The notes under the pieces: generated by a model
Seen by the model: only the letters and a program-made list of their open reading frames with translations
Databases searched by the model: none
Told to the model about the DNA's origin: nothing
In this document: one piece after another, positions 1 through 5,811 of the stretch
Layout: every line of letters starts with the position of its first letter
Position numbering within the stretch: the first letter of the stretch is position 1
Position numbers and translations under genes: made by a program
Assembly (NCBI GenBank): GCA_910577675.1
Contig: CAJTOR010000025.1
Coordinates: forward strand, 1 to 5,836
Source of the DNA: an uncultured Lachnospiraceae bacterium
GTDB taxonomy: Bacteria; Bacillota; Clostridia; Lachnospirales; Lachnospiraceae
Reading direction: 5' to 3'
Length of the DNA stretch: 5,836 nt

Positions 1-1
1 G

Positions 2-452
2 CGGGCTTACACTTTATGAGCGGGATGCCCTGACGCTTAAAAGGGTTGCGGCTCAAAGTGTGAAGGCGGAACTGAAGGCTCTTGCGATATCTTCTGGGAT
101 GGCAGGGAAAATTACCAAGGAAGAGTCCGTTATAAATGGAGAAGGGGATGTGGATATGGGGCAGCGTGTAAAAGAGAAAGTGATTGCTTTTACCGGGAAT
201 GTTGCCGAAAGGGAGATGAAAGAACTTCTCGCTGAAATGAAGTGGGAAAACTCTTATACTATAAAATGCCTTCCCAATATATTGGGCAATCCATCCGCCG
301 TTTCGGAAGTGATGTCAGCGGATTATGTGGTACTGGTAGAAAAACAGGAGGAGAGCTGTTACACTCAGATTACAAGGGAGCTTGAAGCACTTTTTGCCTG
401 GAATAAGAAAGTGCTTGGGTTTATTGTTATCGGTGTGGATGCAGTGGCGTAG
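2..452 (+). CDS. 3' end of a gene, possibly capsule/exopolysaccharide CpsD/CapB-like ATPase
   Basis: The frame is open from the window edge to TAG at 450-452, so only the last ~149 residues are visible. A GTG at 60 lies inside the open frame with no ribosome binding site, so it is not taken as the start. The visible protein is soluble, with no membrane segment. Its last ~80 residues run from a 'CLPNILGNPSAVSEV' stretch to 'SADYVVLVEK', a charged helix, and a hydrophobic strand 'KKVLGFIVIG'. That strand-helix-strand order resembles the end of bacterial tyrosine kinases and Wzz-linked P-loop ATPases of polysaccharide export, where a 'D-VVLV' strand is followed by 'K-LG-VV'. The Walker motifs would lie upstream and cannot be seen. 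The family link is inference from this short tail; an unrelated P-loop-like protein is possible. Confidence 0.5.
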   Translation, partial: GLTLYERDALTLKRVAAQSVKAELKALAISSGMAGKITKEESVINGEGDVDMGQRVKEKVIAFTGNVAEREMKELLAEMKWENSYTIKCLPNILGNPSAVSEVMSADYVVLVEKQEESCYTQITRELEALFAWNKKVLGFIVIGVDAVA

Positions 453-476
453 CCCGTCCGGGGATTGGCGGGTTAC
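449..476 (+). terminator. Possible hairpin terminator at the end of the first gene
   Basis: GTAGCCCG (449-456) can pair with CGGGTTAC (469-476), giving 8 bp with one G-U pair, and the stem includes the stop codon. No T-run follows, so it may act only as a weak terminator or a 3' end stabiliser. It lies upstream of the next promoter at 562. Confidence 0.3.
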
Positions 477-561
477 TGCTATTATTGCAAGGCAAGATAG
501 AAAAAGATAAAAGTTTTGTTTTTACCAACGTAATTTTTTACAAAAATTTTCACCTGACTGG

Positions 562-590
562 TTGACAAATTGTCGAAAATGCTGTATACT
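562..590 (+). promoter_or_regulatory. Sigma-A promoter of the c-di-GMP riboswitch unit
   Basis: A perfect -35 TTGACA (562-567) is separated by 17 nt from TATACT (585-590). This is close to the housekeeping consensus, so initiation near 597 is expected. The leader would begin about 17 nt before the riboswitch. Such a strong promoter fits a unit controlled mainly by transcription termination. Confidence 0.88.
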
Positions 591-611
591 AAAAAATAAT
601 AAGAAAAAGAT

Positions 612-704
612 TTCAGTAACAAGTACTGATAAAGGCAAACCTGCCGAAAGGCAGGGACGCAAAGCTAAAGGGCCTGTAAAATGGCAGCCAGCCGCCAACA
701 CTGT
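612..704 (+). promoter_or_regulatory. Cyclic di-GMP-I (GEMM-I) riboswitch aptamer
   Basis: The sequence carries the GEMM-I hallmarks in order. GATAAAGGCAAACC starts at 628. The P2 hairpin is CCTGCC (640-645), a GAAA tetraloop (646-649) and GGCAGG (650-655), followed by the conserved GGACGCAAAGC around 655-665. A third helix is formed by GG/CTG (671-676) with CAG/CC (685-689), with the conserved GCAGCCAGCCGCC strand on its 3' side. CAGT (614-617) can pair with ACTG (700-703) to close the outer stem. In this family the GNRA loop docks into the other arm, and c-di-GMP is bound at the three-way junction. It lies directly downstream of the 562-590 promoter and upstream of a terminator, so it probably acts at transcription. 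What it controls is unusual: no protein gene follows before the terminator at 1302. Confidence 0.95.
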
Positions 705-729
705 TATGATTATTTTTTGATGTGATTGC

Positions 730-754
730 GCCGGTTGGAAAACCGGTCTTTTTT
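730..754 (+). terminator. Riboswitch expression platform: intrinsic terminator
   Basis: CCGGTT (731-736) pairs with AACCGG (741-746) around a GGAA loop and is followed by TCTTTTTT (747-754), a typical intrinsic terminator. CGGTTGG (732-738), which covers its 5' arm, can instead pair with CCAGCCG (688-694) in the 3' strand of the aptamer, with one G-U pair. That alternative would break both the aptamer and the terminator. If it is the antiterminator, ligand-bound aptamer would free the terminator and c-di-GMP would turn transcription off. The terminator is well supported; the switching direction is inference. Confidence 0.85.
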
Positions 755-1346
755 ATCGTGCTGAATTAGGTGATTATCTATAAGGTCATTGTTTTATAGC
801 AGGATAAAAATCCCTCCGGGGATATTTCCCGAGCATTAAAGATCGTTGCTGCCGCAACTTTCATTGTGATTTGGCACAGTGCCGCTGAAATCCAAAGATA
901 CTTAGGAGCCGGATAGGAAAGAGGTATATACCTTTACCGTAAATCACTTGATTTTGCCAGGATTTCTCGCCCGGATGTATGTGGGCTTTGCCCGCCCGAC
1001 ACAGGGTATGAACTTTGGCAACACGCTGGATTGATTTTTTACCTTTAAGGAAAACAGGGATTTCCTGTCCGTGTGTCTGGGAAAGGTAGTTGTTTTACAT
1101 AGGATACCATGGGGAATTGTTCTGAGGAAACCGGTGCGCAGTATGTCCGATCAGGGATGCAATATAGCCATACCGGTGTCCGAGGGCTTGATCTGCGCAG
1201 GTAGGGGCGCGTGCGGCTCTATTGGGATGAAGGAAGATTACCGGGAATCGTCCGGGATACCATCACTTTAAAGGAATAAAAAACTGCATAGCGATAAGCC
1301 GAAGCCCCCAGGGATTTTTCCATGGGGGCTTTGTTGTTGCTTTTTC
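753..1346 (+). ncRNA. Candidate large structured noncoding RNA downstream of the c-di-GMP riboswitch
   Basis: About 545 nt separate the riboswitch terminator from a strong intrinsic terminator, with no convincing protein gene between. The stretch is dense in short hairpins: CTATAA/TTATAG (778-799), CTCcGGG/CCCGAG (814-833), GTTGC/GCAAC (845-858), GATTT-GGCA/TGCC-AAATC (868-892), AAATC/GATTT (941-954), GGGC/GCCC (983-993) and ACAGG/CCTGT (1054-1068). Longer helices are TTGCCA/TGGCAA (954-959 with 1016-1021), TACCTTT/AAAGGTA (1040-1046 with 1082-1088) and TGCGCA+GATCA with TGATC+TGCGCA (1135-1153 with 1189-1199). A possible closing helix pairs TTATCG-TGC (753-761) with GCA-tag-CGATAA (1286-1297). 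No separate promoter is obvious, so it would be made by read-through of the riboswitch terminator. I checked from memory for group I and II intron cores, T-box, tmRNA and RNase P signatures and other common riboswitches, and saw none. OLE, ROOL, HEARO or raiA types cannot be excluded without covariance models. A degraded coding region is the main alternative. Confidence 0.55.
1302..1346 (+). terminator. Strong intrinsic terminator closing the riboswitch/ncRNA unit
   Basis: AAGCCCCCA (1302-1310) pairs perfectly with TGGGGGCTT (1323-1331), 9 bp, around a 12-nt loop that can add a short inner GGA/TCC stem. A T-rich tail with TTTTT at 1341-1345 follows. It separates the upstream unit from the promoter of the phosphorylase gene. 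Confidence 0.85.
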
Positions 1347-1402
1347 ACAATGCGGCTCCCTACTTTTTGGCAAAATAGTTGGTAGCGCTTTGGATATATT
1401 CA

Positions 1403-1411
1403 TGCTATAAT
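1403..1411 (+). promoter_or_regulatory. Extended -10 promoter of the cellobiose phosphorylase gene
   Basis: TGC directly precedes a perfect TATAAT (1406-1411), giving an extended -10 element. No good -35 lies 16-18 nt upstream; TTGGTA (1379-1384) is 21 nt away. Extended -10 promoters often lack a strong -35. Initiation near 1418 would give a ~58-nt leader before the ATG at 1476. Confidence 0.7.
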
Positions 1412-1426
1412 GGGTTTAGGAAGCAC

Positions 1427-1438
1427 GAAAACGTTTAA
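1427..1438 (+). promoter_or_regulatory. Possible LacI-family or CcpA (cre-like) operator
   Basis: The 8-bp palindrome AAACGTTT (1429-1436) sits within GAAAACGTTTAA, about ten bases after the expected transcription start. The central CG with flanking A and T runs is typical of LacI-family operators and resembles a cre box, although the outer TG/CA bases do not match. Its position would let a bound repressor block the phosphorylase promoter, which suits a sugar-regulated gene. This rests on one short motif. Confidence 0.35.
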
Positions 1439-1475
1439 GAAACAGAGGAATATTTTGTAAAAGGGGGATTACGGC

Positions 1476-3971
1476 ATGAAATTCGGCTATTTTGATGATG
1501 AGAATAAGGAGTATGTGATTACGACACCACTGACCCCGTACCCATGGATTAATTATCTTGGCACACAGGATTTTTTTTCGTTGATTTCTAATACAGCGGG
1601 CGGGTACAGTTTTTTTAAGGACGCAAAGCTGCGCCGTATCACGCGTTTCCGCTATAATAATGTCCCGCTTGATATGGGTGGGGGGCGCTATTTTTACCTG
1701 TATGATGAGGGGGATTTTTGGTCGCCGGGTTTTGTCCCGGCAAAGAGGGCGCTTGATTTTTATGAGTGCCGCCATGGGATGGGTTACACAAAGATCCGGG
1801 GTGCTAGAAAAGGGATTGAGGTGGATGTGACTTTTTTTGTGCCTAAGGATTACAATGGGGAGATCCATAAAGTTACTGTGAAAAATACTGGGACGATTAA
1901 GCGGGATGTTAAGTTGTTTTCTTTTGTGGAATGGTGCCTTTGGAATGCGCAGGATGACAGCACGAATTTCCAGCGCAATTTCAATACCGGTGAGGTGGAA
2001 ATCAAGGGTTCCGTGATTTACCACAAGACGGAGTACAAGGAGCGCCGCGACCACTATGCCTTTTATTCGGTTAATGTCCCGGTTTCCGGTTTTGATACCG
2101 ACAGGGAGGCATTTCTTGGGACATATGGCGGCTTTGACGCGCCGGAGGCTGTGCGCGCTGGTGCCTGCACGAATTCGGTAGCGGACGGATGGTCTCCGAT
2201 TGCCTCGCACTGCCTTGAGATTTCGCTTGCCCCGGGTGAAGCAAAGGATTTTGTTTTTGTTCTGGGTTATGTGGAGAATGAGGCGGACGAGAAGTGGGAG
2301 TGGCAGGTGGGGACACCGGATACAAAAGGGCTTTTGCTTTCCTCGCTCGCGCCAAATGCAACGAATGTGATTAACAAAAAGAAAGCGGAGGCAATGATTG
2401 AGAAATTTGCCACGGTTGAAGCTGTGGATCTGGCGTTCGCCGAGTTAAAGGAATACTGGGATGGGCTTTTGTCCAAGTATAATGTAAAGACACCGCAGGA
2501 GAAGGTTGACCGCATGGTTAATATCTGGAACCAGTACCAGTGCATGGTGACTTTCAATCTCTCCCGCAGTGCTTCGTATTTTGAATCGGGTATTGGGCGC
2601 GGGATGGGCTTTAGGGATTCAAACCAGGATCTTTTGGGGTTTGTACATCAGATTCCGGATCGTGCCAGGGAACGCATTATTGATCTTGCTTCCACGCAGC
2701 TTCCGGATGGTGGCGCGTACCATCAGTATCAGCCGCTTACAAAGAAGGGCAATGATGAGATTGGCGGAAATTTCAACGACGATCCGCTGTGGCTGATTTT
2801 GGCTGTTGTTTCCTATATTAAAGAAACCGGAGATTATGGGATTCTCAATGTCAGCACGCCGTATGATAACAAGGATGAGCTTGCAGCGCCGCTTTCTGAC
2901 CATTTAAAGCGTTCCTTTGACCATGTTATCAAGAATTTGGGACCGCATGGGCTGCCTCTTATCGGCCGTGCGGACTGGAATGATTGTCTGAATTTAAATT
3001 GTTTTTCAACCGAGTCCGGCGAGTCCTTCCAGACTGTGACAAGCAAGGATGGCAAGGTGGCAGAGTCCGTGATGATTGCGGGGATGTTTGCTTATATCGG
3101 CGAGGAATATGCCATTCTGATGAAAAAGACGGGCAACCAAAGCGAGCATGACCGCGCGATGGCAGAAGTGGAAAAGATGCGTGAAACAATTATGCGTGAC
3201 GGTTATGATGGGGAGTGGTTTTTGCGCGCCTACGATGATTTTGGCAGGAAGGTTGGGAGCAGGGAATGTGAGGAAGGAAAGATCTTTATTGAGTCCCAGG
3301 GCTTCTGCATTCTTGGCAAATGTGGCCTGACGGACGGAAAGGCGCTCAGCGCGCTCGATGCGGTTGGGGAGAGGCTTGGCTCGAAGTATGGGCTTGTGTT
3401 GAATAATCCTGCGTTTACGAAATATTATGTCGAGTATGGCGAGATTTCGACTTACCCGGCGGGATACAAGGAAAATGCTGGTGTGTTCTGCCACAATAAT
3501 GCATGGATTATGTGTGCGGAAGCGTTTATGGGGCGCGGGGATCGGGCATTTGATTATTATACAAGGATTGCCCCAGCGTATACGGAAGAATATTCGGAGA
3601 TTCACCGCCTTGAGCCGTATGTGTATGCGCAGATGGTCGCGGGCAAGGATGCAAAGCGCTTTGGTGAGGCGAAGAATTCCTGGCTGACGGGCACGGCTTC
3701 ATGGAATTTTATTGCGATTTCCCAGTATATCCTTGGGGTGAAGCCGGAGTATGATGGATTGATGATCGACCCGGCGATTCCGGCGGGCTGGGATGGGTAT
3801 GAGCTGACAAGGCAGTTCCGCGGCGATGTGTTCCGGGTAAAAGTAATGAATCCGGATCATGTGTGCAAAGGTGTTGCAAAAATGATGGTGGATGGAAGTG
3901 AGGTTGCAGGCAATGTGATTCCGGTTTTCGGGGACGGGAAGGAACACAGGGTGGAGGTAACTCTCGGATAA
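1476..3971 (+). CDS. cbpA: Cellobiose phosphorylase, GH94 (EC 2.4.1.20)
   Basis: This cytoplasmic enzyme splits cellobiose with phosphate into alpha-glucose 1-phosphate and glucose. The ATG follows AAGGGGG (1461-1467) at 8 nt. The 831-residue protein has no signal peptide and matches clostridial cellobiose phosphorylases (about 810 residues) almost end to end from memory. It starts 'MKFGYFDDENKEYVIT' and has the N-terminal beta-sandwich, then the (alpha/alpha)6 catalytic barrel. Expected active-site residues are present at positions consistent with the Cellvibrio gilvus enzyme: Arg375 and Asp381 in 'GRGMGFRDSNQD', Trp501 and general acid Asp503 in 'RADWNDCLN', Lys665, and phosphate-site His673 and Thr738. 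Cellobiose specificity over cellodextrin or chitobiose is supported by the close match in 'NLNCFS' and neighbouring loops. An extra ~20 residues near 277-297 are absent from the C. thermocellum protein as I recall it. The gene has its own promoter, and no sugar transporter is visible in the window. Confidence 0.96.
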   Translation: MKFGYFDDENKEYVITTPLTPYPWINYLGTQDFFSLISNTAGGYSFFKDAKLRRITRFRYNNVPLDMGGGRYFYLYDEGDFWSPGFVPAKRALDFYECRHGMGYTKIRGARKGIEVDVTFFVPKDYNGEIHKVTVKNTGTIKRDVKLFSFVEWCLWNAQDDSTNFQRNFNTGEVEIKGSVIYHKTEYKERRDHYAFYSVNVPVSGFDTDREAFLGTYGGFDAPEAVRAGACTNSVADGWSPIASHCLEISLAPGEAKDFVFVLGYVENEADEKWEWQVGTPDTKGLLLSSLAPNATNVINKKKAEAMIEKFATVEAVDLAFAELKEYWDGLLSKYNVKTPQEKVDRMVNIWNQYQCMVTFNLSRSASYFESGIGRGMGFRDSNQDLLGFVHQIPDRARERIIDLASTQLPDGGAYHQYQPLTKKGNDEIGGNFNDDPLWLILAVVSYIKETGDYGILNVSTPYDNKDELAAPLSDHLKRSFDHVIKNLGPHGLPLIGRADWNDCLNLNCFSTESGESFQTVTSKDGKVAESVMIAGMFAYIGEEYAILMKKTGNQSEHDRAMAEVEKMRETIMRDGYDGEWFLRAYDDFGRKVGSRECEEGKIFIESQGFCILGKCGLTDGKALSALDAVGERLGSKYGLVLNNPAFTKYYVEYGEISTYPAGYKENAGVFCHNNAWIMCAEAFMGRGDRAFDYYTRIAPAYTEEYSEIHRLEPYVYAQMVAGKDAKRFGEAKNSWLTGTASWNFIAISQYILGVKPEYDGLMIDPAIPAGWDGYELTRQFRGDVFRVKVMNPDHVCKGVAKMMVDGSEVAGNVIPVFGDGKEHRVEVTLG

Positions 3972-4012
3972 AGTTGAGAATATGGAGCGGATAAAAAGTT
4001 GTTGTAATAAGA

Positions 4013-4129
4013 ATGACTAAGCTTGTGGAAGTGACAAATGGATATTCTCTTATGGAAGCAGAAAATGACATATAGTATGACATTGCCAGAGGCTACGGTT
4101 TAGGTTTAGACCGTAGTCTTTTCCGTTAG
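4013..4129 (+). pseudogene. Broken small reading frame of unknown function
   Basis: An ATG at 4013 opens 20 codons ('MTKLVEVTNGYSLMEAENDI') and stops at TAG (4073-4075). The same frame continues beyond the stop for 17 protein-like codons ('YDIARGYGLGLDRSLFR') to TAG at 4127-4129. One in-frame nonsense change in a ~38-residue gene would explain this. No good ribosome binding site is seen. The second half overlaps the hairpin at 4092-4124, so it may instead be chance. I do not recognise the product; small proteins of this size are common in conjugative elements, but nothing here proves that origin. Confidence 0.35.
4092..4124 (+). terminator. Hairpin terminator after the phosphorylase region
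   Basis: GCTACGGT (4092-4099) pairs with ACCGTAGT (4110-4117), 8 bp with one G-U pair and a 10-nt loop, followed by CTTTTCC. The T-run is short, so termination may be partial. It is the best candidate for ending the phosphorylase transcript, about 120 nt after its stop codon. Confidence 0.55.
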
Positions 4130-4142
4130 AAGGAGTACTTTT

Positions 4143-4269
4143 ATGGCGAGAAAAAGTAGATAGGCAGGATAAGGAAAGTGTACTTGAACGATTAAAAAAT
4201 CCACCAAAGAAAGCAACAGACTATCAGCAACAAAAGACAGTTAAAAACAAAGAACGAAGGGCAAGATAG
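4143..4269 (+). pseudogene. Frameshifted small gene, product unknown
   Basis: AAGGAG (4130-4135) sits 7 nt before ATG 4143, a strong initiation site, yet the frame stops after six codons ('MARKSR') at TAG 4161-4163. The +1 frame from 4159 runs on as a basic, hydrophilic peptide ('RQDKESVLERLKNPPKKA' and further) to TAG at 4267-4269. Joining the two gives a protein of about 42 residues rich in Lys, Arg and Gln. A single-base indel near 4156-4161 would explain the break. No family is recognised. Small basic proteins like this occur in mobile elements, but that is inference from composition only. Confidence 0.45.
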
Positions 4270-4323
4270 ACTTTCGGTTTTTGTTATACTTAACAATTTC
4301 TTGGTGATAAATGCAAAAGAATA

Positions 4324-4332
4324 TGTTATCAT
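4324..4332 (+). promoter_or_regulatory. Possible extended -10 promoter for the HAD/HD gene cluster
   Basis: TGT precedes TATCAT (4327-4332), a fair extended -10. TTGGTG (4301-4306) lies 20 nt upstream, further than the usual 16-18 nt. The position, about 50 nt before the HAD start codon and after the hairpin at 4092-4124, fits a promoter for the downstream genes. Confidence 0.4.
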
Positions 4333-4380
4333 AGATTCATGGCACACGTTTAAAGAGCTTGGCTTTTGGAGGAATATATA

Positions 4381-5157
4381 ATGAGAAAACCCCAAATATT
4401 AATTTTTGATTTAGACGGCACTTTGTTAAGAAATGATAAAACCTTATCTGAATATACATTGGAAATATTATGCAAATGTAAAAAATGCGGGTATTTAATC
4501 GGCATTTCAACATCAAGGGGCGAACAAAATTGTTTGGGCTTTTTAAGAAAAATGAAGCCGGATATTCTTATTTCCAGCGGAGGGGCATTGGTACGGGTAA
4601 ACGAAAAAATTATCTGTTCTTCTTTCTTTTCGGCAATAGAGACAAAAAACTTTATTGAGTCAGCAAGAAAAATATGCGGTATGGATTGTGAAATTACGGT
4701 TGACACATTAGAGGCACATTATTGGAATTATAAAACCGATCCAAAAGAGCAGGATAAAAGCTGGGGAGACAGTATATATACGGACTTTGCAGACTTTAAG
4801 CACGAAGCTTTGAAGATATGTGTTGAGATATGCCATCCTAACTTGGCACAGAAATTGTGTGAACATTTCTCAGAGCTTGACAGCCAGCATTTTTCGGATG
4901 GCGACTGGTATAAGTTTACGAAAAGCGGGATTACAAAGGAAAAGGCAATTTTAGCAGTATGTGAAGCATGTCATGCAGATGTATCGGAAATTGTTGCTTT
5001 TGGAGATGATTATGCAGATATGGGTATGTTAAAGCTATGCGGCATTGGTGTTGCGATGGATAATGCAGTACAAGAGGTCAAAGACATTGCTGATGATATC
5101 ACACTTTCAAATGAGGAGGATGGCGTAGCCGCTTATTTAGAAAAATGGATAATTTGA
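4381..5157 (+). CDS. HAD-superfamily phosphatase, Cof-like (type IIB cap)
   Basis: A 258-residue cytoplasmic HAD hydrolase, expected to remove phosphate from a small metabolite through an aspartyl-phosphate. Motif I is 'FDLDGTLL' with nucleophile Asp10 and acid/base Asp12. Motif II is 'ISTSR' with Thr44. Motif III is Lys186 in 'GITKEKAI', and motif IV is 'GDDYADMGML' with Asp209 and Asp213. The ~100-residue insert between motifs II and III is the size of a Cof-type C2 cap. The start is ATG 4381, with GGAGG (4368-4372) 8 nt upstream; a TTG at 4366 overlaps that site and is rejected. The stop overlaps the ribosome binding site of the next gene, so the two are co-transcribed. Composition is AT-richer than the phosphorylase gene. 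The substrate cannot be told from sequence: sugar phosphates, pyridoxal phosphate and FMN are all hydrolysed by relatives. Confidence 0.9.
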   Translation: MRKPQILIFDLDGTLLRNDKTLSEYTLEILCKCKKCGYLIGISTSRGEQNCLGFLRKMKPDILISSGGALVRVNEKIICSSFFSAIETKNFIESARKICGMDCEITVDTLEAHYWNYKTDPKEQDKSWGDSIYTDFADFKHEALKICVEICHPNLAQKLCEHFSELDSQHFSDGDWYKFTKSGITKEKAILAVCEACHADVSEIVAFGDDYADMGMLKLCGIGVAMDNAVQEVKDIADDITLSNEEDGVAAYLEKWII

Positions 5158-5166
5158 GGAATATAT

Positions 5167-5793
5167 ATGAACAGACAAATATATCCTATTGCAAAAAATA
5201 AAGGAATTGTTTGAGAATGATTGTTCGGGGCATGATTATTGGCATAGCTTAAGAGTCTTAAATAATGCGGAGAAAATTGCAAAAACAGAAAAATGCGACG
5301 AATACATAGTGATGATTGCTGCATTGCTGCATGATACGGATGATATAAAGATATTTGAAACAAGGGATTACGAAAATGCACGGCGTATTATGTTAGATTG
5401 TCATCTTACGGACAGTACGATAGAGCGCGTAATTGATATTATCAGGGAGATTTCATTTAAAGGAACAGAAACAGTTTCCCAAAGTCAATAGAAGGGAAAA
5501 TTGTGCAAGATGCAGATCGATTGGATGCAATGGGGGCAATAGGAATTGCGCGGGCTTTTGCTTATGGCGGAAATCATAATAGGGCGATTCACATTCCGGA
5601 TTGTCAACCTAATATGAATATGGACGAAACTGAGTATAGGAATCATGAAAGCACAACAATAAATCATTTTTATGAAAAATTGCTTTTGATTAAAGATATG
5701 ATGAATACTGATTGTGCCAAATCCATTGCTTGGAAAAGGGATGAATATATGCGTGGATTTTTAAAAGAATTTAATGATGAATGGAATGGATAA
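5167..5793 (+). pseudogene. HD-domain phosphohydrolase (YedJ-like), broken by two frameshifts
   Basis: Three consecutive frames make up one HD-family metal-dependent phosphohydrolase of about 207 residues. Frame 1 starts at ATG 5167 after TGAGGA (5155-5160) and gives 'MNRQIYPI' before running to an early stop. Frame 2, entered around 5190, gives 'QKIKELFENDCSGHDYWHS' with the first metal-binding His, then 'ALLHDTDD', the HD pair. It ends at TAG 5489-5491. Frame 3 resumes around 5479 with 'PKSIEGKIVQDADRLDAMG', which holds the last metal-ligand Asp, and 'NHNRAIH', and ends at TAA 5793. The second break fits loss of one C from a CCCC run at 5478-5480; the first fits a loss of two bases or gain of one near 5190. 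Neither piece alone carries a full active site. Sequencing error is possible. The gene is coupled to the HAD gene, with 9 nt between stop and start. Confidence 0.82.
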
Positions 5794-5811
5794 TACGGAA
5801 GGGTGGTATAT

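Noticed and set aside
1071..1271. A 66-codon open frame starting at GTG 1071
   Set aside because: There is no ribosome binding site before the GTG, the peptide has no recognisable features, and the frame lies inside the hairpin-rich stretch between the riboswitch and the 1302 terminator. It is more likely a chance frame in a structured RNA.
755..1300. A group I or group II intron, T-box, or a second metabolite riboswitch downstream of the c-di-GMP aptamer
   Set aside because: By eye I found no group I P7-type core, no group II domain V hairpin, no T-box GGTGG motif and no conserved core of the TPP, SAM, cobalamin, FMN, lysine or ydaO riboswitches. This is a memory-based check, so a covariance model search should confirm it.
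1416..2210. A long (264-codon) open frame on the minus strand
   Set aside because: It lies antisense to the phosphorylase gene, has an unnatural composition rich in Arg, Ile, Pro and Lys, and its existence follows from the codon use of the + strand gene.
3006..3605. A 199-codon open frame on the minus strand
   Set aside because: It is antisense to conserved catalytic segments of the phosphorylase and resembles no protein; it is a shadow of the real gene.
4366..4380. An upstream TTG start for the HAD gene adding five residues
   Set aside because: The TTG overlaps the GGAGG that serves ATG 4381, and has no ribosome binding site of its own. Starting at 4381 places the nucleophile motif at the usual distance from the N-terminus.
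4192..4395. A minus-strand frame with a hydrophobic tail that could look like a small membrane protein
   Set aside because: No ribosome binding site or promoter supports it, and it overlaps the start of the HAD gene. The hydrophobic residues come from reading A-rich + strand sequence backwards.
5474..5491. Programmed -1 frameshifting at TTTCCCA in the HD gene
   Set aside because: The string looks like a slippery heptamer, but the zero-frame codons are GTT TCC CAA, so the heptamer is out of register. A second, unrelated break near 5190 also needs repair, which favours mutation or sequencing error.
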